Source: Gautieria morchelliformis (lineage: Eukaryota > Basidiomycota > Agaricomycetes > Gomphales > Gomphaceae). From it: a stretch of DNA of 64,000 nt. The DNA lies in assembly GCA_015179125.1 (NCBI GenBank), contig WHVA01000028.1, positions 186,001 to 250,000 of the forward strand. The letters run 5' to 3'. A model generated the notes under the pieces. The model did no database searches and was not told where the DNA came from. It saw only the letters and a list, made by a program, of their open reading frames with translations. Position numbers and translations under genes: made by a program. Positions 45,463 through 57,788 of this stretch are shown here, in pieces; positions within the stretch are counted from its first letter, which is position 1, and each line of letters opens with the position of its first letter.

Positions 45463-45768
45463 CTAATTGTGTCGCATACGCCTTTGGCACGGTGGACAAA
45501 AGCCTGGACGACGCTCGTCATCCTCCTCGATTTGCCATATGGGTGGAAATATTTCCTCCTTGCAAATGTGGTGCGCTTTGCATGCCCCTTGCCTCTGAAC
45601 GCAATCTTGGCAAGAGGCCTCGAAGAAGTATGGACAGTTGTGGCGATGAGACCCAGAAGTCACACACCAGTCGAGTCCACAGTCCTCAAAGATGAAGACA
45701 CTATTGTCGAAGTTGCCGTGTCCGCAGAAGTCGTATATCCACATCGCGAGATATACCTTTATGCACAT
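45463..45768 (-). CDS. Small Cys/His-rich protein, putative zinc binder
   Basis: A 101-residue single-exon frame with 13 Cys and several His: FCGHGNFDN, DCGLDWCVTSGSHRHNCP, CQDCVQRQGACKAHHIC, and CPPCQRRMRHN at the end. Paired Cys spacing (CxxC, CxHxC-like) suggests one or two zinc-binding knuckles. Small proteins of this look (CGH near the N-terminus, then SxxH..NCP) recur in basidiomycetes as I recall; function unknown. No signal peptide. Could be one exon of a longer gene. Confidence 0.6.
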   Translation of the reverse strand: MCIKVYLAMWIYDFCGHGNFDNSVFIFEDCGLDWCVTSGSHRHNCPYFFEASCQDCVQRQGACKAHHICKEEIFPPIWQIEEDDERRPGFCPPCQRRMRHN

Positions 45769-47825
45769 CTGGTATGAAGGTTTCGACTTTTCGAGAGGAC
45801 GACAATTTGAGCAGGTGGGTAAATGGATATCTGGAGCTGACCCTGCTTATGGTATGAGTGATTGTATAAACTACTAGAACGCACTGCTGACTGACAACGA
45901 TGAGGGCACGTCACTTCGACTTGTCAGCAAACGGCTTGTGGACTCGTGTGCTACGGATTGAGAAGGCGGTTAGCAGGCACCAGAGCGACCGATGGAATTG
46001 ACACGAATACCTTAAGGGAAACCTTGGTCGTTGGTGGGCAATCTGCACACTCAGCCCTTCGCTTATATACCTTCGTTCTTCCAGTGGATACTTACGCGTC
46101 TTGGGAGCCCAATTATCGTATCGGGAGCTAAAATTCCGCACGTGCCAGTGATCATGCACATGGCTATTGGCGATGCATTGGCTAGTGCACGCTGTTTCAA
46201 TGCATATTACTTCTCCTGCTTCGGAAGAAAATTACAAGTGGACTAATGAGCCAAGATACTTGGGTTCAACGTGATAGTCACACCTTGGCTACGTTGAGTC
46301 CCATACATAGATTCGGGACTTGCATAGCTGTCAGAGCAGAAACAGCGCCGTAGAATAGATCGCTACTAGTATGCTAGTGGGGCTCCCTCTTTGAAGCGCC
46401 CTCGTGGTACAACTTGTGGTGACGCCAGCCGACACACAGGCGTTGGATTGTTCTTTGACGATTCGTTTCTTAATTCCAGATGCAGCGACGCGCCAAACTT
46501 GGAGGCCTCGGAGTTGTCATATTATTTCAAAATTCTGTTCCATTTCATCAGTAGTATTGTTGGCACCTGCCGGTGTTGGATTGCCCTCACCGATAGTATT
46601 AAACCCTGGTCAAAAATTTCCCAAGTCAGTAAGGTCTATTATCGATTACATCGTTCACAGACTTTTTGCAGCTCCAGATTTAGGCTGATGGGCACGTGTT
46701 TGAATGCGACGCGGGGGGGCCGTCACCGCCTGTCAACTTTGGGTCATGTGATAACAACAAAGTTACATGCTCATTGAATTCTATGAGGCGATGAGAGATG
46801 GATAGTCGCAACTGTTATCGACGATTAGTAAGGATGTTAGCAGACGACGCCAGTTCGAGTAGAAGGAGCCCCGAACACCCGCTGTGACTACCTCCAGAAG
46901 GATTCAAGGAAGATCGATGACGGATACATCCAGGAATCACCTCGTTTTTTCCGTAAGGGTTGCAGCGAAACCCTGAAATCGAAACGTCCTATTTAAACGC
47001 GAGCTGGCACTTTTAGAGCCGACCCTCAGCTACGGCTATCTGATACAATGGATATCATACAATTAACATATAGAAGTAGAACACCGACCTGATATGCTGT
47101 CGTTTGGAGATGCCGGTAATGCAGGCAGGCGATCCCTGGCGGTCTTACACTTTAAAGAGCGACATAGAAGTGACCAGGAAACAGTTTGCTGTTTTATAAT
47201 ATTTCTCGAATCCCTCAGGGTGATTAGGTAGGCCGGCATAACGGGAATGATCACGCCCCGATAGACCTGTGCCATTCGGCAACTTTCACAAGAGTCGGGA
47301 CCACTTGAAGGGTCTTCGTCGAAAGAGTACATGAGACCCTGGGGAAAAGTATGAATGCGGGGGATAACATGACTCACTATGGAGCCTACCGGCTTCGATT
47401 ACATACCTAAAAATTTGCAGGTGAGTGAACTCAGAATGACCGCCTTGGCGAACGCCACATAATACCTTGTTAAAATCACCAGACTGATAGTGAGTGTGCC
47501 GTATTATCATGGCTGTGCTTGGCGAGTGTGTCGATTAACATTGAGTCAAGTGTAATTTATGTCACAATCATGGCAGCACACGAGACATTAATCCATTGGC
47601 ATGGGCTGGATGAAAATATGGCAGATATTTAACAATACACGCACGTCGTACACTCAGTACAGTATTGAGCGGCGGACGTCGCGATGCGAAGCTCAACTGA
47701 TGCATGGACCCGGGCTGATAGGCACGGTTTTGGAAGTCCGACAGCGACCAGCTACGAGTCCTCCCCGTTCTACACGCCTAGTAGTACTCTCTTTCATTGA
47801 CTGAGGAGCCTTCCCTCATTTCAGC
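45769..47825. other. About 2 kb without a recognised gene
   Basis: Several frames of 60-130 codons occur on both strands (for example 46391-46777 + and 47063-47510 -), none with domain motifs, signal peptides or consistent splice structure. May hold lineage-specific small genes or decayed transposon sequence. Confidence 0.35.
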
Positions 47826-48950
47826 ATGGCGTCGACCGCCTCTGGCTCTGAACTGTCGTCAGCCTCTATCTCCTCCCATGAGGTCATTGGTGGAGTATCA
47901 ATAGGGCAGACAATGATGGAGCACCGGCCGCAGGCAGGCCCTCTACCAGTCAAAACACCCAGGCTTGTAGGGGAGATTGGGTATTCTGAAGACGCTGCGC
48001 GCTTGCAGAACGTCGAAGTGGGTGATGGACACGATGATTCGACAGAGGGTCTTAATGCAGCCGAAGTGGATGCGCAGAACGGACGACATCCTGCCGACAG
48101 ATCTCATGTCAATCTAGCAAGTCTGTCGAATACATCCCTCCCGTCCGCTGGCCAAATGCCACCAAATATCAACAACTCAACCACGTCACTAAACACCACC
48201 TCTAAACACAGCTTATTCTCAATTCGTTCCTTATCTTCACGTCTGTCTTCCAGAACCTGCGCGGGTGTCACGCTCAAGACACTCATACGCCTTTTTTCCC
48301 TTGTCCTTATTCTGTGCGGCTTTATTGTCGCTTGGGTATTTGCCGCCCAACTCCTGACCAAATCATCAGTCCCTACCCAAGACCCCTCACAGACGAATGG
48401 TACATCTGCAATTTTTGTCCATGTCGCCTTTACCATCGCTTGCCTTCTGATCCTTATCTTTATCGAGCGCAACATCTTTCAATGCCGTGCGGAAAGGTAT
48501 GCACACCTCCATCCCGGTCAGATGCTCCCCTCGCACTATCATCGTACGGGTAGACAGACATCCGGTGGCCGGTCAAATGGCATGGCATTTGCGCCATGGA
48601 ACCGACCATCTCTTCCAACGTATGCTGCAGCCCTTGGTGTACGCGGTACGGGTGATGTGGAGGACGCTATCATTGCTGCACCGCCTCCGCCCGCATATGG
48701 GAACACTCGAGGGAGCACTCTCATACTTGCATCATTTTTGCGTAACTCACGCGCCAGTAACCGCGCTCGGACAACTGCCGGAGGCGCAGACGCATCACCC
48801 CATACGGATGGCAGGAGAACGAGTGATGCCAGCACACGCAGCTTGCCAGTGAGTTATGCCGAAGCGGAGCATCACAGCGATGTGGAGCGGGCTAGGATAT
48901 TGGAAGAAGCATTGGCGAAGCTGGAAGACAATACAGACAGAAGATGGTGA
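47826..48950 (+). CDS. Two-TM membrane protein with PPxY motif, unknown function
   Basis: Intronless 374-residue frame. A Ser/Thr-rich cytosolic N-terminus (about 150 residues), TM1 about 155-177 (RLFSLVLILCGFIVAWVFAA), a short loop with an NGT glycosylation site, TM2 about 195-216 (IFVHVAFTIACLLILIFI), then a Cys-containing juxtamembrane stretch and a 150-residue tail with APPPPAYG. PPxY motifs bind WW domains of Rsp5/Nedd4-type ubiquitin ligases. The tail ends with a short helix (ERARILEEALAKLED). No enzyme domain. Typical of conserved basidiomycete membrane proteins of unknown role; an Rsp5 adaptor is one possibility but unproven. Confidence 0.8.
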   Translation: MASTASGSELSSASISSHEVIGGVSIGQTMMEHRPQAGPLPVKTPRLVGEIGYSEDAARLQNVEVGDGHDDSTEGLNAAEVDAQNGRHPADRSHVNLASLSNTSLPSAGQMPPNINNSTTSLNTTSKHSLFSIRSLSSRLSSRTCAGVTLKTLIRLFSLVLILCGFIVAWVFAAQLLTKSSVPTQDPSQTNGTSAIFVHVAFTIACLLILIFIERNIFQCRAERYAHLHPGQMLPSHYHRTGRQTSGGRSNGMAFAPWNRPSLPTYAAALGVRGTGDVEDAIIAAPPPPAYGNTRGSTLILASFLRNSRASNRARTTAGGADASPHTDGRRTSDASTRSLPVSYAEAEHHSDVERARILEEALAKLEDNTDRRW

Positions 48951-50737
48951 GCCTGTCTACTTATCTGTTTCCGTTTGACTAAGGCATATCTATCTGACGT
49001 CGACCTCGCGCTTTCTAAACTTCGCTCAGAGATATGGATTTTGTATTCCTACGTGTTTTCTCGCTAACGCCGCGGACTGTTCACCGCCGTTGCTTAATAT
49101 GTGTACTGAGTTGCAACTTCGGTTTCAATGGGAACCCTTTGTTCGTTTGAGATATAATTTCACAGCAAGTCCCTGGCTCTTGGAATTACAATGTTTTGCT
49201 CTGTTATATAAGGGACTAGAGGAGGGCTATGGCGCACCCTTTGCTCAATTTGGAGTGTGGAAGTTGGCCAGTACATGAACATTGCGAAGAAATCAAAGGT
49301 GTCAGATTTCTCAGCTCCCAGGCCCGCCCAACTAACAGATCCTGAGTAATGCAATGCCAAGGCCAACAGAGCATCTGCACCGTCTCGCGATTCGGAACAA
49401 GTGATTGAGGTGGAGAGGCAGATGGAGCTCTTAAGACTGCAAAATTATCTCAATCAATCTGCTTCTTCATCCCCTGTCGCCTGTCCTGGTCCATGATGAC
49501 GAGACGGTGCAGCTGGCTACTAGCAATGACGCTGATGGTAACGGAGGAAGTGTATGTAGAGGCCAAGAAGATGGCAGCGAGCAACACTCAGGCGAGTACT
49601 CTGCCTGCGCGTCACTCTTTCATGCAAAGCAGGATTATGGGCACCATGGAGAATGAGATGAACCATGACGGCAAAATAGATGACAATCTACCGTCCAAAA
49701 AGTGCCACAAGTATATGACGGGATGCATGGCCCGTTTACCTTCCTCTCGATGATCCTATTAGTCTTCCATTGTAGCACTCCGAGACCGACCCTGTTGTAC
49801 TAACGCGTTTCGACGGGCAAGCACTTACAAAATCAAACCACACCGCATGGGAACAATCAATTGGAGAGATAAACCCCCTTATTTCACAACCAGAGGGGGG
49901 TGGTAAACGACCTCAAAGGAGTCGGCCCTGCGGCGGAGGTCCGTCGTCGGCGCTATCACCTACCGGAGAATGCAGTGGGATGGGAGCCCACTGGGGGGCG
50001 AGAGGGAAGACACACCTATTAGTCATATTGTGTGTAGTGACCACATAGGCTTGGCCTGAGGTTGAGTCGAATGACGAGAAATAAAACGTTGCACTCGAGA
50101 CTGGCGCATGTTCATTTTTTGAGGAACTTCGGGGGCCTGGGCGCAATCTGGACTAAAGTTCTATCAGAAATTGACCGGAGGTTTAGAGCCCGACGAACCA
50201 TGGATATATAGGGATTTGCGGGGGTTCTTTACGAGCCATCACAGATGCCATGTGCAAAAAGAAACATCGATGATCGGAGTTCAAAGGGATTAAGGGCTGG
50301 ACGTAAGCAGCTTACTCAACGTCTAGCCTAGCTTCGTCTTATCTACGTATCTGCTTTGAGCTAAGGCTCGGACAATATCTGACGCTTCTTGCATATGGCC
50401 GGGCCTAAACTGCGACCACTGGCAGGATCCGACGGTGTTGTGTATCACGGTCTTGCGGTCTGGACAAGTTCAATTGAGACGCTGAAGAACCCGGGGGCGT
50501 TGTTGAGCCTCTCTCTGCTAGCGATATCGGTTGGGTGGCTTTCTCCTTATCAACGATCATGTCTCACGTCTACCGATTCCTCGCATTCGTTCATGGAAGG
50601 CGATTTGATATATTAAGGATATTTCATGCATAGATCACAGAAGCTAAATAAACCACGAAAGAAAACGCTTGTGGTCGGCCTGGAGTTAAATATCGAACCA
50701 TTTGCTACTATGTCCGGCCGCCAGCGAGGGAGGGGAC
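48951..50737. other. About 1.8 kb without a recognised gene, possible transposon debris
   Basis: A stretch reading SEQVIEVERQMELLRLQNYL (about 49390-49450, broken by stops) resembles the linker of CACTA-like transposon proteins. 50616-50737 is the 3' flank of peroxidase copy 4 and matches the 3' flanks of copies 1-3 (CATAGATCACAGAAGCTA). Confidence 0.35.
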
Positions 50738-52207
50738 CTATGCCAAAATGATACAGGTCGACGCATCGTTCGGGCAGTTACTGGAATCCGCATGGTCAGT
50801 GTGTGTACTTCATGACAGGCTATAGACGGCCACGTACGGGATCAGGGACTGTGTCGCACCGGGATCGGTGGCAAGGCTCGGGAAGGGAGATTCGGCGCAT
50901 GACTGGTCAATGTCGGCGATTGTTTTTGTGGCAGGGAATCTACACACGGGCGACACGATCAACTCGGATCCTCCATAGGAAAGATGATTACTCACGTGGC
51001 AGGCTTGCCCGTCGCAGGGACGGGTTTGGGAATGACGTCAGAGCAGTCGATGAGTTTGGATCGGTCCTGGCCAATGATAGCCAGCTTAGCCATGGCAGTC
51101 TTGAAGGCGCCGGCCATCTTCTCCTGCTCGTTGACGAAGCCTTGCCACGTGCATGCGGTCCTGGCGTCTTTGGGAACAGGTTTGTCAGGGTCACTTAGCA
51201 CTTGAGACACACTTACCACGAGCGATGGCGAAGTCTGACTGCAAACGGAGTTCGCCAATGTCGGCACCAGAGCCCAGTGGGAGGGGGGACTCCACCTCAC
51301 CTGGGGTAGAATACATTAGCGTCAATAGATGTCTACAGAGGTGAATCATACCGAGGCCGACGTCGTCAGCGGAGCCGTTTCCGGGGAATCCGGTTCCCTT
51401 GAGCAGCACCTCGACGAAGATCTGGGAGTCGAAAGTGAAGGGCGTCGAGTCAAAGGGAACCTGTTGTGAACTAGGGACGACGTGGTCCGAACGCGCGATG
51501 GTGTGGGATGTCAGCAAGGCAACGACCTCAGGGGGGGAGAAGTTTCCGCCATCTTCCATGCGGGCGAAGATACTGTCGACGGAGTCTTGGGGCTCGGGAA
51601 TCAGTCCGTCGATGGCAGGGGCGGTAGCATTGGGACGTCCTGCCAAGAACTCAAGTTGGGGTGCACCCGGGCAGTTGGTGATGGCGGCGGCAGCACCAAA
51701 CTGGATCAAGTCACCGGCACTGATGGTGTTGTGCCTTTGGAGGAAGGGGGTCAGGAAAGCAACACTGTCACTGATACCAGCGTTCGCCACGAAGTTGGGC
51801 TCGACGTTGGGGAAGATGAGCATGGACCCATCAGCACCTCCACCGGCTGACGGTCCTAGAGACTTCGAGAACGCAATGGCGTCGTCTTCAATGAAACTGA
51901 TCAGTCAAGGGAGATTGGTGCTTGTGATTGGAGCTCACGGAAGCTAATACGCAGTGTCTCGTGGACGTCCTCACCACAGTTGCCGCCAAACCTTGAGCAT
52001 GGTCAGCGAGTGACTACAAAAAAGTTTACCCTATGGAGCTGCTCACAGGTTCGTTTGGAGGTCCTCGAGAAGAGGGAAGAACGCGCAGCACGCCTCGTTG
52101 GAGGTCGTAGAGCCATCAGGGCAGGTCACGCCCCTCTTGCCAAGGGTTGCGGCTTGGACAGATGCCACGGAGATACCGATGAAAGCAAGGAGAGTTTTGA
52201 AGCTCAT
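50738..52207 (-). CDS. mnp: Manganese peroxidase (class II, short type) copy 4
   Basis: ATG 52207, TAG 50738-50740, seven exons. Signal peptide [19 protein letters not shown], followed by a dibasic pro-sequence site (TLGKR) that copies 1-3 lack. Mn ligands in [10 protein letters not shown] and TIARSD; haem His in SFHDAI and LLTSHTIAR; Ala at the catalytic-Trp position; N-glycosylation site in GRPNATAP. Differences from copies 2 and 3 are scattered ([46 protein letters not shown]). Intact. Same strand as copy 2. The promoter is related to those of copies 1-3 but more diverged. Confidence 0.94.
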
Positions 52208-53756
52208 GCTGACCGTTGAAGACTGTTCTGCCTGTTGTTCCACCTAAGTGAGGTGAGGGTCTGTGTTCCACTACCCCGTATTTATATGTTTTTTTTACAT
52301 AGGTGGCGGCCTCCCGCCAATGAGACGCGGCAATGTCTTGGTAACCAATGGTCGAGTAAGCATACAGAACTTTCACAGCCTTGGCATCCGGGCAATACAA
52401 TTGTTTGAGCAAGCAGCCATCTGACTGGAGTGTATGTCCATATGATGGCGATCCAATAATACACGCAAACGAGCGGCGTCCAATCGCTCAGAAACGTTTT
52501 ACGGATTGGCAAGTTCGTGAGCGGCGGATGCCACCGGAATGGTTGTCTCTCACGAGGCAACGGAACTCTTGATGGCGCGCTTATCGCGCGGTAAAGTTAG
52601 ATGTAGCGCTGCTTCTATATTCTATCTTGATCGACTTGCCTACCCGAGATGCGATACACCAGTGGACGTTGAGCTTTTGCCTATCGTGGGACCGATGTTA
52701 TGGTATAGAAGCATGCGGTGTAGATTGCACGTCAACGACTCGAACTACGCGACTTGGGCCCTGGCACGCTCACTCCACCCTGTAATCAATTAGTCGGTGT
52801 CCGCCTGTCGCGTCCATGGGAGACATGGGAGACTAAGACTCATGCTGGTTGCTTCTGACATTAATTGTCTGCCAAGACTTGCTGCCTACTCCGGAACCGT
52901 ACATGTATCTCTTGGGAAACTTTCAGTCATGCAGCGAGACACAGTCGACGTATTCCAGTGCCGCGCTTTGCAACCGCGTTTATTTCACCATTCACTTCCT
53001 ATCCATGCCGGCATGAATTATTTACGACCCTGGCAGTTCCTTGGCCACTCTACACCCAGTAACGTTCTTTCTGGCTGTTCTGGATTCGAGAACTTATATT
53101 AAGCACTTTTTTTTTGGCAGCATTTGCTTGATCGACAATTAGTAGATGGCGTTTCAGCTCAGAGTACAACGAGCATCAATCATATTCGCGGAGCTCGCGT
53201 GAAGAACCCATGTGTCGGCAGGGTATGCGAGCCAACTGGAGATTAGTGCAATCTGCGAGTATGGTAACCAATTTTGTCAAAGTTATCGCTGTCTGTTACC
53301 CTTCATATGAGACTGATTTATTTCCAACTGTTTCACCCAGATGCAGGATGTTGTTAGGCGGTCAGCTATCTGTTCATTGAGAAAAATAAACCCTACTTCG
53401 GAAGGTTTCGGTGACACAACTTCCGTTCCTGCTTGTTCCTAATCTCCCATGAAAGATTGCGTATACTCGCGATGCCACTGGTCTCTGCTACACCGTGTTT
53501 CGGCCAGACGGCTATTAGTAGCGCTGTGGCGTTGTTCTCCCTTTGCCGACGGCTATATAGAGGGAACGGAAGGGTGTCCGTAGAGCTTCCCTCTTCTTTC
53601 TCTCGGTATCTCCATGTACGTGCACTGCATGTTTTTTTCCAAGCTGGGTTGTCACGTGACGAAAGCCCACCGAGTATCCCACGCAGCGTTCTTTATATAG
53701 ACCTATGAGAACCTGGTTGGGACATCGCAGCACTACCTTCTCATGCTCCGTTCATC
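52208..53756. other. Shared divergent promoter region of copy 4 and DPP5
   Basis: 52208-52700 is a diverged version of the peroxidase upstream block. 52700-53756 shows no gene; TATATAGACC at about 53693 could serve the peptidase gene. Confidence 0.4.
52279..52286 (-). promoter_or_regulatory. TATA box, peroxidase copy 4
   Basis: TATAAATA on the minus strand, 72 bp upstream of the ATG. Confidence 0.65.
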
Positions 53757-56700
53757 ATGTCCACGACGCATATCTTGAACGAAACATTCGCGTTCAAGGA
53801 GGGGGCTGACATCTTCTCGCCTAAAAGCCTCGTTGAGCTCGTCAGACCGGGTGGAGGCGTGGCGAACGATGCAGGCGACCTGGTGCTCATCCCTTTTAGC
53901 AAACACTCTTTTCAGGACAATGAGTGGGTTTACGCGTAGTTTCGGAGCTGCTCCTCGCTTGTTGCTCAACCTGTCACCCAGGACGCAGAGAGGCACCTAT
54001 GTTGCGGCCCTCAAGGCGACCGCCGCCTCAGTTGACTTTCTTGCTCTCGCAGCTGGAGACGCTTTCTGGCTAGATGCCCGTACTGTGGGGCACGTAATAT
54101 CTGGCAAGGATGGCCGACCGCAGCAACTTCATGCAGTATCGCTCAAGTACGAGGACGACTCTGTTGCATTTGCATCAAACGCGCCTGTCTTGGTCGGAAC
54201 GTTTCCGGCGTCTGGTTTGGCCAATTTTAAGTACTCCGCGGCGGGTGGCACACTTGTTTTCTCTGCATATGTTTGGCCAGATGTAGACCGTAAGTGGATG
54301 CCCGCACAACGCCTCCGATTTCATTTTGATACTCGTGTGCGCAGTTACAACAATTCAGAAACAAGACGCTGCCTTCGAGAATCGCGGCACGAGTGCTCTT
54401 GTGTACGACCAGACCTACGCCCGTCACTGGGACACGTGGATAGGCCCAAAGCGGTCGACGCTGTTTAGCGTGGGTCTCAAGAAAGCCGAGGACGGAAAGT
54501 GGTTCTTACGGGACAAGTACATTGCTCCTCTGAAAGGGACTGGCCATGTAAGGATCCGGCCTACCTGTAATGAGCCGGCCTACCTGTAATGAGCGTTAAC
54601 CAGTCCCTCTAGCATACCCCAGTCGGGCCATTCGGCGGAACAGACCATTTTGACGTGTCTGCGACTCACATCATTTACACAACCAAGGACCCTGCCCTCC
54701 CCGTTGCGTGGCATACACGCCAGAATGTAGACATGTTGTTATCTTTCATAATTTCCAGACTAACGCTTCCAAAGGTTTACATCGTCCCATCACAGGGTGG
54801 CGAGGCTCCACGCCAGCTGACTACTGGAAAACAAGGAGCGACGAGTAGTCCTGTGCTTAACAAGCAGGGCACAAAGGCAGCCTGGACTGAGATGGACAAG
54901 GAGGGCTACGAAGCTGACAGGTATGTGGAGTATAAAAGCTCCGAACTCATAAGATCATGTTTGTCAGAGCGAAGATCGTGGTGTACGACTTTACAAAGGA
55001 CGTGAGATTCACCGTAACTCCCGACTGGGATCGCTCTGGCAACCAACTTGCAGTGAGTGCTATTTATAGCCATGGCGACACTGATATAGTTGCTCCAATC
55101 ACTTTTCCCATTTTTCTCATCAGTTTGCGCCATCTGGTGACTCCTTGATTTTCACAGCCTCGGATTCTGCACATGTGAAAGTGTTTAGCCTCCAGATTCC
55201 GCCCGCTCCGTCCTCATCCGACGCACGGCTGTCGGACATACCGGATCCGGTCGCTCTCACGCATGCACATGCGGCGTCCTCAGTGCAGCCCCTTTCCGAT
55301 GGCCGTGTCCTCTTCACTCAATCCTCGCTAACCTCTCCCAACAACGTTTTCGTCCTTTCGGGACTTGAAACCCCTTCCAAGCCTCTCAGCGTGGAGCAGA
55401 TCACGCGTTTCTCAGAAAATGAGTTGCAAGGGAAGCATTTGGATGAAGGTGAACAATACTGGTTCGAGGGCTCTGATGGCATAACTGTGCACGGATGGAT
55501 ATTGAAACCAAAAAGTTTCAAGAAACACAGTAATGCTGACAAGGATACCAAGTGGCCCGTAGTGTTTATGATACACGGGGGGCCACAAGGCAAGCGAAAG
55601 CCTAGCGGAAAGCATAAAATTAACGAGACATCATAGGCGCATGGGATGACTCCTGGTCCGCGAGATGGAACCCCAATGGTATGCGTTTCAACTCGAAACA
55701 CAGGCACGTTGCATTAATCAGTATTCTGTCCAGTGTTTGCACAACAGGGTTACTTTGTAATCATGCCCAACCCTTCAGGTTCGACCTCATTTGGGCAAGG
55801 TTTGTGATATCGTCAATCAATGATCACGTGGATGCCTGATGGTTGGTTGGTTGGTTTCAGAGTTCACGGATCGGATCGCTGAGAACTGGGGCGGCAGACC
55901 GTTTGAAGATCTCCAAAAAGGGTGGAAAGCGGCGCTAAAGCTCTATCCCGAGGTAACCAGGCGCCCACAGCTTCTTCACATACCGCACCTGAAGTTTATT
56001 AGATTGATGTTGACAGGGCGGTAGCAGCCGGCGCCAGCTGGGGAGGCTACGCTATCAAGTGAGTTCGGCCGTAATTTAGCTATGAGAAAGCTCCTGCTTG
56101 ACCTTGCACGTAATTAGCTGGATCAACGGGCATCCCGAATTTGACTTTGGATTCAAGGCACTCGTATGCCACGATGGCGTTGGTTATCACCGTGGATATT
56201 CTTGAGACGCAGCAAACTGAATCTCGTCCCCTTTAGGTCTTCGATACCAGGTACAATGGTCTCTCAACCGAAGAGCTCTTTTTCGTACGTTACTACGAGG
56301 TCTCATTCGGCATGCACTCCTTACTATTATTACACCCTTAGTTCAACCATGACTTTGGGGGCAAACCTTGGTCGACAAAGGGCAAAATGCTCTCAGAGAA
56401 GTCAAGATGTTCACCGTTTGCTGCATGCACATGATGCTCACGGTCTCGGGGTATCTTAGATGGAACCCAGTTAACTTCATTGACAAATTTTCGACACCAC
56501 AATTACTCTTCCACGGTTCGCGAGACTACCGACTTCCAGAGACTGAAAGTTTGGCATGTTTCAATGCGCTGCAACAGTGAGTGATATCCTCCACGTATGC
56601 AGTTCATGCCGATACCCGATGTAGAAGAGGCGTTGATAGCAGACTTGTCGTTTTCCCTGATGAGAACCATTGGGACATTAAACCCGGAAATAGGTGCGTT

Positions 56701-56813
56701 ACCGAAGCGCTTCTCCGCAGTGTTCCGAGATGATGCACACTCACCTGCACTTCAGCTTGAAGTGGCACGACGAGATATTCCGTTGGTTTGCAAAGTACGT
56801 TGCGAGTGGCTAG
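53757..56813 (+). CDS. dpp5: Dipeptidyl-peptidase 5, S9C prolyl-oligopeptidase family
   Basis: Serine peptidase releasing N-terminal dipeptides. A multi-exon model (more than ten exons) from ATG 53757 to TAG 56811-56813 keeps frame throughout. N-terminal beta-propeller: FSPKSLVELVRPGGGVAND, FSKHSF, PVGPFGGTDHFDVSATH, VYIVPSQGGEAPRQLTTGK, PDWDRSGNQLAFAPSGDSL. Alpha/beta-hydrolase domain: WPVVFMIHGGPQGAWDDSWS, the nucleophile in GASWGGYA (about 56035), catalytic Asp in HGSRDYRLPE, catalytic His in FPDENHWDIKPGN, last exon LKWHDEIFRWFAKYV. The intron after GGPQG uses a GC donor (GCAAGC). No signal peptide at the chosen start, unlike the secreted Aspergillus DPP V; it may be intracellular or lack a found exon. 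Confidence 0.93.
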
Positions 56814-57788
56814 GAGGAGCAGACTTTGCATAGCATGGGTAGGAGACATTAAGTATGTCTTGTACAATACCTGCAACAATGAAGTTATGCTGCGTGCGAT
56901 ACAAGCGCTTGACGCGGCGCTGTTGCTGTGAGCCTGGTCAGGCCGGCCGGCCGGGGTGATTGTGCCGGTGGCAGGGAACAACTGAGTTGGCTCAGGGTCT
57001 GTAACCTTACATCTTCACAGTTGAGGTGAACGCCACAGTTTGTGACGAATGTGTTGTGACTCATACAGTACTTTTGGGTATAATTAAGGTGATGATATCA
57101 TCGATGTTAGAACCATTTGAATGTCAGTCGACATGTATTCCAATACACCGCAAGTTTCGCTTAATTGCTGCGCTGGACTACGCACTGCGTGTACCTAGGT
57201 CAAGACGTAAGATCAGCTATATACATTGGGCTATTCGCAGCGCAGTGAAATGTGATCAACAGTGCTCATGTACAAGAGGATCAAGCCAGTTGATACGTCC
57301 GGTCTTGCCTTTACCATATACTTACTAATCGAAATTGTCTCAGCCTACACCACAAAACTTACTGGATGAATGGGCGAGAATTAGCTCACCTGAATGATTA
57401 GTTTGCCAACATGGTTTCAAGGACACGTTTGGATGGCCTGTGTCGTCGATCGATCGAGGTTACCGGCTTCCCCGTGACCTCCGTCGCGAGACACCCACGC
57501 GTTTATCTAGGATATCTCGTTTGCGCCATACATAAAACTTACCTGCACCATTGGAAGCCGCAAGTTTGGAACCACCTCAAGCGCGCTCACAGCATCAATT
57601 AGGGGGACGTAGGCCACCGGACAGCCTCCACCCTGTGACGCCGACGCATATGGAAATCTGGCTATTGGCCATTACAGCTGTAGTGCATCTCTTCAGAGAT
57701 CTAAAGCAAAACCATATAAATGCGGCGAGGTAGAGGGTAGAGAATCCTCAACCTACTTACTTAGCACAGCTAGTTTCCAACTGTCAGC
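56814..57788. other. Intergenic upstream of peroxidase copy 5
   Basis: No gene seen. GGCCGGCCGGCCGG at about 56941. The peroxidase promoter lies at the right end and has little in common with those of copies 1-4 beyond the TATA box. Confidence 0.4.
57715..57722 (+). promoter_or_regulatory. TATA box, peroxidase copy 5
   Basis: TATAAATG 74 bp before the ATG, followed by GCGGCGAGGTAGAG, similar to the GGGGAGGTAGAAC block of the other copies. Confidence 0.65.
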
